Shown here: positions 1 through 8,353 of the stretch, piece by piece
Layout: each line of letters opens with the position of its first letter
Position numbering within the stretch: position 1 is the first letter of the stretch
Assembly: GCA_903821875.1 (NCBI GenBank)
Contig: CAIJMU010000176.1
Coordinates: 1 to 48,487, forward strand
DNA: 48,487 nt
Source of the DNA: an uncultured Spirochaetota bacterium
GTDB taxonomy: Bacteria > Spirochaetota > Spirochaetia > Treponematales > Rectinemataceae
Direction: 5' to 3'
Notes under the pieces: model-generated
The model's input: the letters and a program-made list of their open reading frames with translations, nothing else
Database searches by the model: none
Told to the model about the DNA's origin: nothing
Translations under genes and position numbers: made by a program

Positions 1-2
1 CC

Positions 3-275
3 GACGCCGAGATCGAGCCCCTTCTCCGCCACGCCTCGCACTTCCACGCGCGCGGAGCGGCGAAGGGCAGGATCCAGACCTCGGTGAAGGAGAGCTCCAT
101 CGACTACGCAAGGGTGGTCACGGCGATGAAGGAGGCCCGCTACTCGGGCTTCCTGGGCGTCGAGTACACCTGGAACGAATGGGAGGACTGCAACAGGACG
201 GACAATGTCTCCGAGACCATCCTGCTTCGGGACCTGGTTTCAAAGGCCGATCACGCACACAAGGGGGAATCCTGA
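3..275 (+). CDS. Sugar phosphate isomerase/epimerase-like TIM-barrel protein, C-terminal fragment
   Basis: The reading frame is open from the window edge (frame starting at base 3) to a TGA at 273-275, so this is the last 90 residues of a longer gene. The visible part reads like the C-terminus of xylose-isomerase-like TIM-barrel proteins: a stretch with G-F-L-G-V-E-Y just before the end carries the usual late Glu, followed by N-E-W, and then a short helical tail. Such proteins are metal-dependent sugar or sugar-acid isomerases or epimerases. It is the first gene of the run that continues through the MBL-fold gene, which starts only one base after this stop. An internal ATG at 84 exists but is not a credible start, because the family-like sequence continues upstream of it. 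Substrate unknown. Confidence 0.7.
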   Translation, partial: DAEIEPLLRHASHFHARGAAKGRIQTSVKESSIDYARVVTAMKEARYSGFLGVEYTWNEWEDCNRTDNVSETILLRDLVSKADHAHKGES

Positions 276-276
276 T

Positions 277-1041
277 ATGGGCACCACGTTCAAATTTCTT
301 GGATTTTCATCCTTCTACATCACTGCCTCCGACGACAAGCGGATACTGATCGACCCCTACCTGAACGCCAATCCAGCAAGCCCATGCAAGGCAGCTGACC
401 TGGACCGGGTGGATCTTATCCTCGTCAGCCATGCTGCCTTCGACCATATCGGCGATACCGCCGAAATAGCCATAAAGCAGGGTTGCCCCGTCATCTGCGG
501 AGGAGATTCCAAGCTATTCCTGCTCGAGCAGGGTGTCCCTGCAGCACAGTTGACCGAGACCGTCTGGGGCCTGACAGTCAAAGCGGCTGGCATCAAGGTC
601 AGACCAGTTGTGAGCATGCATCGATCAGCAGCAAAGCTCCAGGACGGTCGCATTGTCGTCGCCCTCCCCCTGGGCTTCATTGTCCATCTCGCTGACGGGA
701 CCAGGATATACAACGCAAGCGACACAGCCCTTTTCAGCGACATGAAGCTCATAGGCGAGCTGGAAAAGCCCCATGTCGGCCTGATGAACGTCACCATCGA
801 AAACTGCTTTGATTTCCTTCCGGAATTCCTCACCGGGGAGATGACGCCCTACGAAGCAGCCCTCGCTTCCCAATGGCTCGGACTTGAATACGCAATAGCC
901 TGCCACTATACAAAGCGGAATTGCCCCGATGTCGACCAGTTCGTAACCCTCCTTAAGGAAATGGGCAATGGCGGCAAGCCCTCTGTAGTGCCGGTAGCCA
1001 TGAACCCCGGGGAGGAGTTCTTCTATGACAGGGTCCATTGA
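277..1041 (+). CDS. MBL-fold metallo-hydrolase (UlaG-like), one motif His replaced
   Basis: A 254-residue protein of the metallo-beta-lactamase superfamily, closest in style to the UlaG-like branch, whose characterised member is an L-ascorbate-6-phosphate lactonase. Start ATG 277 follows the A-rich/GGGGG ribosome site at 261-267; a start at 205 would overlap the previous gene. The metal-binding motif at residues 52-57 reads H-A-A-F-D-H, whereas the family normally has H-x-H-x-D-H, so the second His is Ala54. A conserved S-D-T segment and a late C-H-Y-T segment supply further likely metal ligands. A lactonase or phosphodiester hydrolase role is plausible in a sugar-oxidation operon. The missing His means activity and metal content cannot be assumed. 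Confidence 0.75.
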   Translation: MGTTFKFLGFSSFYITASDDKRILIDPYLNANPASPCKAADLDRVDLILVSHAAFDHIGDTAEIAIKQGCPVICGGDSKLFLLEQGVPAAQLTETVWGLTVKAAGIKVRPVVSMHRSAAKLQDGRIVVALPLGFIVHLADGTRIYNASDTALFSDMKLIGELEKPHVGLMNVTIENCFDFLPEFLTGEMTPYEAALASQWLGLEYAIACHYTKRNCPDVDQFVTLLKEMGNGGKPSVVPVAMNPGEEFFYDRVH

Positions 1042-1060
1042 AGGAAAGGGTGGTGTGCAG

Positions 1061-1957
1061 ATGAATCGAAAGATCGGCTTCATAGGCCTCGGAATCATGG
1101 GAAGGCCGATGGCCAGGAACCTGATCAAGGCCGGATACACGCTGGTGGTCTTCGACGTCAATGCGGAAGCGATTCAGGACCTCTGCTCCGCCGGTGCCGA
1201 AGAGGGCCTCTCAGCCAGGGACGTGGCGGAACGGGCTCCCTTAGTGATCACAATGCTGCCTAATTCTCCCCATGTCGTCGAGGCGATCCTGGGCAAGGAC
1301 GGTGCGCTGGCCGGCGCCGGTCCCGGATCCATCCTGGTCGACATGAGCTCGATCGCGCCACTCGTGTCCAAGGATGTCGCTGCGAAGGCGCGCGCGAAGG
1401 GCGTCGAAATGCTGGACGCACCTGTCAGCGGCGGCGAACCAAAGGCTGTCGAGGGAACGCTGGCCATCATGGTGGGTGGCGAAGAAAAGACCTTCGATGC
1501 TGTCAGGGAGATTCTCCTCAAGATGGGGTCCTCGGCGATCCTCGTCGGCGGGATCGGCAGCGGCAATGTGGCGAAACTCGCCAACCAGATCATCGTAGCA
1601 CTGAACATCGCCGCGATGTCCGAGGCCATGACCCTCGCCACCAAGGCTGGCGTCGACCCCGAGAAAGTGTTCCAGGCCATCAGGGGAGGCCTCGCAGGAA
1701 GCACGGTGCTCGAGGCCAAGATGCCCAAGGTGCTGAAAGGCGACTTCAAGCCAGGTTTCAGGATCGAGCTACACATCAAGGACCTGATGAACGCCCTCGA
1801 CACCGCCCATGGGATCGGGGTGCCCCTCCCCCTCACCGCCGGGGTCCTTGAAATGATGCAAGCCCTCAAGGTCGATGGAAAGGCGCAGAACGACCATGCC
1901 GGACTTATTCAGTATTACGAAAGTCTCTGCGCCATCGAAGTGCGCGGACGACAATAG
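1061..1957 (+). CDS. 3-hydroxyisobutyrate dehydrogenase-family reductase (GarR/tartronate-semialdehyde reductase-like)
   Basis: A 298-residue NAD(P)-dependent beta-hydroxyacid dehydrogenase. The N-terminal Rossmann motif G-L-G-I-M-G starts at residue 8; the substrate-loop signature D-A-P-V-S-G-G lies near residue 124; the catalytic Lys segment G-x-G-N-V-A-K-L-A-N-Q is near residue 172. Length matches GarR/GlxR (about 295). I chose ATG 1061, which follows the purine-rich 1041-1050 site and the end of the preceding gene; an in-frame ATG at 1025 would overlap that gene by 17 bases. Enzymes of this family reduce tartronate semialdehyde or oxidise short beta-hydroxyacids, so it may handle a C3/C4 fragment released by the pathway encoded next to it. 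The exact substrate is not readable from sequence. Confidence 0.85.
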   Translation: MNRKIGFIGLGIMGRPMARNLIKAGYTLVVFDVNAEAIQDLCSAGAEEGLSARDVAERAPLVITMLPNSPHVVEAILGKDGALAGAGPGSILVDMSSIAPLVSKDVAAKARAKGVEMLDAPVSGGEPKAVEGTLAIMVGGEEKTFDAVREILLKMGSSAILVGGIGSGNVAKLANQIIVALNIAAMSEAMTLATKAGVDPEKVFQAIRGGLAGSTVLEAKMPKVLKGDFKPGFRIELHIKDLMNALDTAHGIGVPLPLTAGVLEMMQALKVDGKAQNDHAGLIQYYESLCAIEVRGRQ

Positions 1958-1981
1958 CCGAAGGAAAGGAAGGGTCTACGT

Positions 1982-3028
1982 ATGACGAAAGTGTTGCCTC
2001 GTGAAGACGACGGAGACGGCAAATGCTTCGAGGACCTTGAGATCCCTCCAGATCTCGACCTCGGCCGCCAGAAGGATATGTACCTGAAGATGTGCCTCAT
2101 CCGTGAGTTCGACACCAAGGTCAAGGAACTCTGGCTGGACAACAAGATCTATGGGCTGGCGCATTCCTATGTCGGAGCCGAGGCGATCGCGGTCGGAGCC
2201 TGTGCGGCGCTGCACCCTGACGACTACATCACAAGCACGCATCGCGGACATGGCCATACGATCGCCAAGGGTGCCGACATCAACAAGATGATGGCAGAGC
2301 TCTTCGGCAAGTACGAAGGATACAACCGAGGCAAGGGCGGATCCATGCATATCGCCGATGTCGAGCACGGCATGCTCGGTGCAACGGGCATCGTCGGCAG
2401 CGGAATGCCCATCGCCCTCGGTTCTGCCCTGTCTGCAAATGTCCTCGGCAATGGCAAGATCACCATCTGCTTCCACGGCGACGGAGGTACCAACCAGGGT
2501 GTCTGGCACGAGACGATCAACATGGCAGCCGCCTGGAACCTGCCTGTAGTCTTCGTAATTGAAAACAACCAGATGGCAATCGGCACCGAGCTCAGTTGCG
2601 TCTCCAAGGAAACCGACCTCTTCCGAAGGGCCCTCGGCTACGGCATCCCCGGTGTCCTGGTCGATGGATTCAACGTCTTCGAGGTTTACCTTGCCGTGAA
2701 GGAAGCGGTGGAGCGTGCCCGTGCAGGACAGGGACCAACCCTGATCGAAGCGCGATTTCTCCGCCTCCTCGGACACTTTGTCGCCGACGACCAGTGGTAC
2801 CGCGACCTGACTAAAGTCGAGCCCTATTGGGACTACGATCCGGTCAAGCGCATGCGCGAGTATTTCATCCTGAACAAGCTGCTCAAGGAGAAGGAAATCG
2901 TGGAGATCGAGGCGAAGGCGAAGGCCAGCGTCGAGAGGTCCGTCGTCTACGCCTCGACAGAGTGCAGCGAGCCTGGCATCGATACCTTGTATGAGGACAT
3001 TTACGCCCACGGTGAAGTGATTGTGTGA
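1982..3028 (+). CDS. Thiamine-diphosphate-dependent dehydrogenase E1 alpha subunit (acetoin/pyruvate type)
   Basis: A 348-residue E1 alpha subunit of a 2-oxoacid or acetoin dehydrogenase complex. The thiamine-diphosphate motif is complete: G-D-G at residues 166-168, ending in the paired Asn at 195-196. H-R-G-H-G-H-T-I-A-K-G at 87-97 and R-x-x-G-H-x-x-x-D-x-x-Y-R at 261-273 are the expected active-site loops of the family. With the beta subunit 13 bases downstream it should form an alpha2beta2 enzyme that decarboxylates or cleaves a keto substrate and passes the acyl group to the lipoyl E2. The split alpha/beta form and the sugar-gene context favour an acetoin-type or specialised complex over the housekeeping pyruvate dehydrogenase, but sequence alone does not settle the substrate. 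Confidence 0.92.
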   Translation: MTKVLPREDDGDGKCFEDLEIPPDLDLGRQKDMYLKMCLIREFDTKVKELWLDNKIYGLAHSYVGAEAIAVGACAALHPDDYITSTHRGHGHTIAKGADINKMMAELFGKYEGYNRGKGGSMHIADVEHGMLGATGIVGSGMPIALGSALSANVLGNGKITICFHGDGGTNQGVWHETINMAAAWNLPVVFVIENNQMAIGTELSCVSKETDLFRRALGYGIPGVLVDGFNVFEVYLAVKEAVERARAGQGPTLIEARFLRLLGHFVADDQWYRDLTKVEPYWDYDPVKRMREYFILNKLLKEKEIVEIEAKAKASVERSVVYASTECSEPGIDTLYEDIYAHGEVIV

Positions 3029-3041
3029 AAGGACATAAGAT

Positions 3042-4025
3042 ATGAGCATCAAGACCGTCAGGGAAGCCTTGAACGATGGCATGCGTGAAGAGATGAGGCG
3101 CGATCCCACCGTGATCCTCATGGGCTGCGATGTTGCCGTCAGGGGCAACCCCTTCGGCGTCACGAAGGGCCTCCTCCAGGAATTCGGCCCGAAGCGGGTC
3201 ATCGACACCCCCATATCCGAACCGGGCTTCACGGGGGCTGGAGTCGGCGCTGCGGCAACAGGACTCAGGCCGATCGTCGAAATCCTCTATTCTGACTGGA
3301 TCACCCTGGCCATGGACCAGATCGTGAACATGGCAGCCAAGATGCGCTACATGTTCGGCGGAAAGGTCAATGTACCCCTGGTCGTGAGGGCTCCCTTCGG
3401 CTCGGGTGGCGGCAACGCGGCCCAGCACTCCCAGTCCTTCGAGAACTGGTTCAACCATGTCCCTGGATTGAAGGTGGTAGCACCGATCAGTCCCTACGAT
3501 TGCAAGGGCATGTTGCTCACGGCGATAAGGGACGACAACCCGGTCATCTTCTTCGAGCACAAGCGTGCATACCAGATCAAGGGCGAGGTGCCCGACGAAG
3601 AGTACACAGTGCCCTTCGGCAAGGCGGCCATCCGCAAGGAAGGTTCGGACGTCACAATAGTTTCTTACTCCATGATGTCCATCAAGGCCTTGCAGGCAGC
3701 CGAGGAACTGGAAAAAGAGCAGGGAATCAAGTGCGAAGTGATCGACCTGCGGTCGCTCTTGCCCCTCGACTACGAGACCGTGATGGGCTCGCTCGCGAAG
3801 ACCAACCGTATCGTGGTCTGCCAGGAGGCGAACCTGCGTGGAGGGATGGCCGCAGATATCGTGGCCGAGATCATCGATCGGGGCTTCGATCTCCTCGATG
3901 CGCCTCCGGTCCGGGTGGCCGCGCTTAACGTACCAATGCCCTATAACATGGCCCTGGAAAACGAGGTCATACCAAGTGTCCAGAAAATCAAGGCCGCCGT
4001 CCTCAAAGCACTTGGCGATCGATAA
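3042..4025 (+). CDS. Thiamine-diphosphate-dependent dehydrogenase E1 beta subunit
   Basis: A 327-residue transketolase-like pyrimidine-binding subunit that pairs with the E1 alpha product. Recognisable segments are the D-V-A-V-R-G-N-P-F-G-V-T-K-G region near residue 30, the P-I-S-E-P-G-F segment with the conserved Glu near residue 58, the A-A-Q-H-S-Q-S segment near residue 126 with the conserved active-site His, and the C-terminal transketolase domain beginning around residue 190 with E-G-S-D-V-T-I-V-S-Y. Length is normal for the family (about 325). It lies 13 bases after E1 alpha and 12 before E2, so all three are almost certainly co-transcribed and translated in stoichiometric amounts. Confidence 0.92.
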   Translation: MSIKTVREALNDGMREEMRRDPTVILMGCDVAVRGNPFGVTKGLLQEFGPKRVIDTPISEPGFTGAGVGAAATGLRPIVEILYSDWITLAMDQIVNMAAKMRYMFGGKVNVPLVVRAPFGSGGGNAAQHSQSFENWFNHVPGLKVVAPISPYDCKGMLLTAIRDDNPVIFFEHKRAYQIKGEVPDEEYTVPFGKAAIRKEGSDVTIVSYSMMSIKALQAAEELEKEQGIKCEVIDLRSLLPLDYETVMGSLAKTNRIVVCQEANLRGGMAADIVAEIIDRGFDLLDAPPVRVAALNVPMPYNMALENEVIPSVQKIKAAVLKALGDR

Positions 4026-4037
4026 GGGTGGATTGAA

Positions 4038-5294
4038 ATGCCGAAAATGCTGAACATGCCCAAGCTCGGCGTGAACATGACCGAGGCCCTCATTGTCGAA
4101 TGGCTCGTCAAGGAAGGTGACTCGATCAAGGTAGGTGACCACATCCTCGACGCCGAGACCGACAAGGCCATTCAGGAGATCTGCTCCTCCATGTCAGGCG
4201 TAATTGCAAAGATTCTAGTGCCCGTCGGCGTAACCGCCCTGTGCCAGACTCCCATCGCCGTGCTGCTGGAGCCCGGGGAAAAGCCGGCAGAGGCAGCCTC
4301 GGACACACTGGCTGCGGTCAAGCCCGCCTCAAAGCCGGCAGCGAGCGAGCCAGGCGCCAGTGCAGCTGCGAAGAAAGATCGCCTGGACCTCGAAGAAGCC
4401 CCGACTCCCAGCATCCTCCAGAGAAAAAAAATCTCCCCCCTGGCCAAGGTGATCGCTGCCAGCCTCGGCGTGGATTGGAAAGCCCTTTCGCCTGCGAAGC
4501 CTGGTGACAGGATCGTCAAGGCGGATGTGCTTGCCTTTGCTGCAGCCAGTGGAGCCCGGGCTCCTGCCGATCATCCGCGCGTCCAGGTCCCTATCAAGCA
4601 TTCAGCCAGTCCCGTCCATGGTTCTGTCATTCCCTACGCCGGCATCAGGCGCGTGATCGGCGATCGCATGACCGAGAGCGCGCGCACGATACCGAGCGTC
4701 GCCCTGACCCTTCACGCGGAGGTGGAACGGCTGATCGCCTGGAGGGAGGATCTCAAGGACAAGGGCTTGGCTGCAAGTTTCAACGAGATGATGGCCATGA
4801 TCGTTGCCAAGGCGCTCAGGGAGCACCCGATCATGAATTCAACCTTGGTGGGCAACGAGATCCGGCTTCTAGGTGATATCAATATCGGGATCGCCGTCGA
4901 TACGGAACGGGGTCTCTTCGTGCCGGTGATCCGGAACACGGACACCAAGGGTCTCATGGAGATCGGTGAGGAACTGCGGAGAAAGGTCGAAGCGGCGAAG
5001 GCCGGAAGGGCAGGAACCGAGGACCTCTCGGGAGGAACCTTCACCATCACCAACCTCGGCATGCACGAAATCGAGAGTTTCGTTCCCATCATCAATTTTC
5101 CGGAATGCGCGATCCTGGGCATTGGAGCCATTCGCCGCGATCCGGTCGTCCGCGAAAACGACAGGATCGACGTAGTCTCGAGGATGCAGCTTACCTTGGT
5201 GTTCGACCACAGGATCGTCGACGGCGCGCCAGCCGCCAGGTTCCTCCAGAGGGTGAAGCGCCTGGTGGAACAGCCGATGGATATGCTCAACTAG
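4038..5294 (+). CDS. Dihydrolipoamide acyltransferase (E2) of the 2-oxoacid/acetoin dehydrogenase complex
   Basis: A 418-residue E2 with all three expected domains. The N-terminal lipoyl domain (about 1-80) carries the lipoylated Lys43 within E-T-D-K-A. An Ala/Pro-rich linker (about 81-130) leads to a peripheral-subunit-binding domain (about 133-168) beginning S-P-L-A. The C-terminal catalytic acyltransferase domain ends with the H-R-I-V-D-G motif at residues 391-396, giving the active-site His and Asp. There is one lipoyl domain, as in acetoin dehydrogenase E2 and many bacterial complexes. It receives the acyl group from E1 and transfers it to CoA; the matching E3 gene is at 6941. The acyl group is unknown. 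Confidence 0.92.
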   Translation: MPKMLNMPKLGVNMTEALIVEWLVKEGDSIKVGDHILDAETDKAIQEICSSMSGVIAKILVPVGVTALCQTPIAVLLEPGEKPAEAASDTLAAVKPASKPAASEPGASAAAKKDRLDLEEAPTPSILQRKKISPLAKVIAASLGVDWKALSPAKPGDRIVKADVLAFAAASGARAPADHPRVQVPIKHSASPVHGSVIPYAGIRRVIGDRMTESARTIPSVALTLHAEVERLIAWREDLKDKGLAASFNEMMAMIVAKALREHPIMNSTLVGNEIRLLGDINIGIAVDTERGLFVPVIRNTDTKGLMEIGEELRRKVEAAKAGRAGTEDLSGGTFTITNLGMHEIESFVPIINFPECAILGIGAIRRDPVVRENDRIDVVSRMQLTLVFDHRIVDGAPAARFLQRVKRLVEQPMDMLN

Positions 5295-5301
5295 AGGTAC
5301 C

Positions 5302-6045
5302 ATGTTGAAAGAAAAGGTAGCCATTGTAACCGGGGCAGGCCAGGGCCTGGGAAAGGCAATTGCGGAATCGCTCGCATCAAAAGGATGTTCCGTAGCAGTC
5401 GTCGACATCAAGGTCCCCGAGGCGCAGAGTGTCGCCGAAGGAATCATGCGCTCAGGCGGTAAAGCCATCGCAGTCGGGGCGGACGTATCGAAGGTCGATG
5501 AGATCAGGAGGATGGTGCGGGAGACAGTAGCTGCCTTTTGCGGCATCGACATCCTCGTCAATAACGCCGGCATCCTCCATCAGACAGCAATCGAGGACAT
5601 CACCGAGGAGGAATGGGACCGGATCATGGCCGTTAACCTCAAGAGTGTCTTCTTTTCGATGCAGCAGGTACTGCCGAGCATGAAGTCACGGGGATCGGGC
5701 AGGATCATCAGCATCTCCTCCCTCGCCGGCAGGATGGGAGGCTACGCCAATGGCGTGGCATATTCCGCCTCGAAGGCCGGGATCATCGGCCTGACCAGGG
5801 CGGTTGCACGAAGGCTCGCATCGTTCGCCATCACCGTGAACGCCATCGCCCCTGGTACCACAGAGACGGATATCATCAAGAATCTTTCGGTGGAGCAGAT
5901 TGACATGCTCAAGGAAGCGATACCGCTCAAGCGACTCGGCAGGCCGGACAACACCTCGGAGCTCGTCGCATTCCTCTGTACCGATGCCGCGGACTTCATC
6001 ACCGGGGCGGTAATAGACGTGAACGGCGGAATATACATGGCGTGA
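5302..6045 (+). CDS. Short-chain dehydrogenase/reductase (FabG-like SDR)
   Basis: A 247-residue classical SDR. The cofactor motif T-G-A-G-Q-G-L-G spans residues 10-17, N-N-A-G is at 87-90, and the catalytic Y-x-x-x-K is Tyr154/Lys158 with the catalytic Ser near 139-140. Asp36 at the end of the second beta strand suggests NAD rather than NADP preference. It begins seven bases after E2 and so belongs to the same transcript. SDRs of this type oxidise sugar or sugar-acid hydroxyls; some act as butanediol/acetoin reductases, which would also fit an acetoin-type complex. Substrate not assignable. Confidence 0.88.
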   Translation: MLKEKVAIVTGAGQGLGKAIAESLASKGCSVAVVDIKVPEAQSVAEGIMRSGGKAIAVGADVSKVDEIRRMVRETVAAFCGIDILVNNAGILHQTAIEDITEEEWDRIMAVNLKSVFFSMQQVLPSMKSRGSGRIISISSLAGRMGGYANGVAYSASKAGIIGLTRAVARRLASFAITVNAIAPGTTETDIIKNLSVEQIDMLKEAIPLKRLGRPDNTSELVAFLCTDAADFITGAVIDVNGGIYMA

Positions 6046-6099
6046 TCCCGCTCCCGTGAAAAGAGCAATTGGGAATATACGATGAAGGAGGCCAGTTAC

Positions 6100-6903
6100 A
6101 TGCGCGATGGAAGACTCAAGGGCCAGGTCGCATGGATAAGCGGTGGAACCAAGGGCATCGGCGAAGGCGCCGCCCGCCTTTTCGCCCGGGAAGGCGCCGC
6201 TGTTGCCATCATCGGGCGCGATGTCAAGGACGGAAAGCGGGTAGTCGACACAATCGCGGGCGAGGGCGGCAAAGCCCTGTTCATCCCCTGCGACGTGACG
6301 AAAGCCGACCAGGTCGAGACGTCCATCGAGCAAACGGTTGGCCATTTCGGTGGACTCCAGATCCTTGTCAACAACGCCGGCATTGTCGACGTGAGGGCCC
6401 TCCACGAATACAGCGAGGAGCAATTCACCCGTGTCATGGATGTGAATGTCAAATCCATGTTCCTGGCATTCAAGTACGCCTTTCCCCATCTCAAGGCCAA
6501 CGCGCAGAGCTATGTCGTCAATATTGGATCGATCAGCAGCTACGTCGGCCAGGACGGAACGCCTGTCTACACCTCATCGAAGGGAGCGGTGCTCCAGCTG
6601 TCGCGCTCCATCGGGCTCGACTACGCACGGTATGGTATTCGAAGCAATTGTGTGTGTCCGGGGATAACCGATACGCCGATGCTGCATGAGCACCTTGACA
6701 AGGCCCCCGATCCCGCGGCGCATCTCGCCGAGCGGCTCAGGCGGGTCCCGCTCGGGAGGATCCTGACTCCCGAAGATATCGCGAAGGCCATCCTCTATTT
6801 CTCCTGCGAAGATTCCGCCGGCATCACCGCGACCTCCCTCATCGTGGATGGCGGCTATCTCGCAGCTGCGGAATGGGATTGCGGAGCCTCCGACAGTACA
6901 TGA
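6100..6903 (+). CDS. Short-chain dehydrogenase/reductase (second SDR of the operon)
   Basis: A 267-residue classical SDR with G-G-T-K-G-I-G at residues 15-21, N-N-A-G at 91-94 and Tyr157/Lys161 as the catalytic pair; the C-terminus has the usual I-V-D-G-G-Y. Start ATG 6100 is preferred over the in-frame ATG at 6082 because a perfect AAGGAGG ribosome site (6085-6091) sits eight bases before 6100 and would be inside the gene otherwise. Sequence around both Rossmann motifs differs clearly from the first SDR, so the two probably act on different steps or substrates. Two SDRs between E2 and E3 of a dehydrogenase complex is an unusual gene order. Confidence 0.88.
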   Translation: MRDGRLKGQVAWISGGTKGIGEGAARLFAREGAAVAIIGRDVKDGKRVVDTIAGEGGKALFIPCDVTKADQVETSIEQTVGHFGGLQILVNNAGIVDVRALHEYSEEQFTRVMDVNVKSMFLAFKYAFPHLKANAQSYVVNIGSISSYVGQDGTPVYTSSKGAVLQLSRSIGLDYARYGIRSNCVCPGITDTPMLHEHLDKAPDPAAHLAERLRRVPLGRILTPEDIAKAILYFSCEDSAGITATSLIVDGGYLAAAEWDCGASDST

Positions 6904-6940
6904 CAGGCACATCGGAAAAGAGGGCGACGATGGAGAGTAC

Positions 6941-8353
6941 ATGGAAAAGCGCTTCGATCTGACCATTGTAGGTGGTGGACCCGGCGGCTACGTCGCGGCG
7001 ATCCGGGCTTCGCAGCTTGGATTGAAAGTCGCGGTGGTCGAGGAAGGGGAGATGGGCGGGACCTGTCTGAACAGGGGATGCATCCCTACAAAGGCCTTGC
7101 TCCAATCTGCGGAACTGTACCACCTCATGGGCAGGAGCACCGAGTTCGGAATTACAGCCTCGGTTGAAGGCTTCAACTACGCGAAACTCTCCGAGCGCAA
7201 GGCCTCCATTGTAAAGCGACTCAGGCTCGGGGTCGAATCACTCGTTCGGAAGGCGGGTGGTACCATGATTTCCGGCAGGGCCGGCCTCCTGGACAATCAT
7301 ACCCTCACGATATCGGGAGCCGAATCGGGAATCATAAGGACCAGTACCATTATTATCGCTACCGGTTCCCGTCCCTCGCGGCCGCCGATTGCAGGTATCG
7401 ACGGAGCCAGGGTTCTCGACAGCAACCAGGTCCTCGAGTTGCATGACTGTCCCAGGAGCGTCGTGATCATCGGAGGCGGTGTGATAGGGGTCGAGTTCGC
7501 GACCCTGTTCAATCTGCTGGGGAAAAAAGTAGCCATAGTCGAAATGACAGGTTCACTGGTCCCCGGCCTCGACCTCGAGATAGCCGGACTCTTACGGAAA
7601 TCGCTAGAAGCGCGGGGAATCGAGGTTTTCACCGACTCGCGTGTAAGCGAGATGCTCTCGGGACCCTCCCAGGAATCACCGCTAACCTGCCGCTTCGAGG
7701 TGGGTGGCGAGAAATTCCAGGTGGATGGCGATTTTGCCATTGTCGCGACCGGTCGCAGGCCCAACATCGAGGGTCTCGGCCTGGAAGCGCTGGGAATCGC
7801 GCTCGAGAAAGGGCACATCAAGGTGAACGGGGGCATGGAGACCTCCATTCCTGGCATCTATGCGATCGGGGATGTCGTAGGCACCTGGCAACTCGCACAC
7901 GCGGCCTCGGCTCAAGGGATGGTTGCGGCTGCCAACGCAGCCGGCGGACACGCGATCATGGATAATTCGGTCATACCTGCCTGCATCTATTCCAGCCCGG
8001 AGATCGCGACAGTCGGCTTGACCGAGAAAGCAGCCCGTGACCGGGGCCTCGATGTGAGGATCGGACGCTTCCCGGTCGCTGCAAACGGAAAGTCCATGAT
8101 CCTCGGGGAAAAAGAAGGCATTGCAAAGATGGTTACCGATCGTTCCACGGGGGAAATCATTGGCGCACATATCATGGCCCCGAGGGCAACCGAAATGATC
8201 GGCGAAATCTGTGTTGCGATGAGACTCGAGGCAACGAGCGCAGAAATCGCGGATACGGTGCATCCTCATCCCACGGTCAGCGAGATGCTGATGGAGGCAG
8301 CCATGGACGCGGAGGGCCGCGGGCTGCATCAACCAGGTACTGGACGGAAATGA
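6941..8353 (+). CDS. lpdA: Dihydrolipoamide dehydrogenase (E3)
   Basis: A 470-residue FAD-dependent disulfide oxidoreductase. The N-terminal FAD motif G-G-G-P-G-G is at residues 11-16, the redox-active disulfide C-x-x-x-x-C is Cys42/Cys47 within G-G-T-C-L-N-R-G-C, a second Rossmann motif G-G-G-V-I-G lies in the NAD domain, and the C-terminal dimerisation domain has the active-site H-P-H-P-T-x-S-E. Length matches E3 proteins (460-480). ATG 6941 gives the classical N-terminus; upstream in-frame starts overlap the SDR gene. It reoxidises the dihydrolipoyl E2, completing the complex encoded from 1982. The next gene begins directly after this stop. Confidence 0.93.
   Translation: MEKRFDLTIVGGGPGGYVAAIRASQLGLKVAVVEEGEMGGTCLNRGCIPTKALLQSAELYHLMGRSTEFGITASVEGFNYAKLSERKASIVKRLRLGVESLVRKAGGTMISGRAGLLDNHTLTISGAESGIIRTSTIIIATGSRPSRPPIAGIDGARVLDSNQVLELHDCPRSVVIIGGGVIGVEFATLFNLLGKKVAIVEMTGSLVPGLDLEIAGLLRKSLEARGIEVFTDSRVSEMLSGPSQESPLTCRFEVGGEKFQVDGDFAIVATGRRPNIEGLGLEALGIALEKGHIKVNGGMETSIPGIYAIGDVVGTWQLAHAASAQGMVAAANAAGGHAIMDNSVIPACIYSSPEIATVGLTEKAARDRGLDVRIGRFPVAANGKSMILGEKEGIAKMVTDRSTGEIIGAHIMAPRATEMIGEICVAMRLEATSAEIADTVHPHPTVSEMLMEAAMDAEGRGLHQPGTGRK

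Noticed and set aside
1976-4142. Long minus-strand open frames opposite the E1 alpha and E1 beta genes
   Set aside because: They mirror GC-rich codons of the real genes, lack family-like motifs and ribosome sites, and overlap conserved coding sequence completely.
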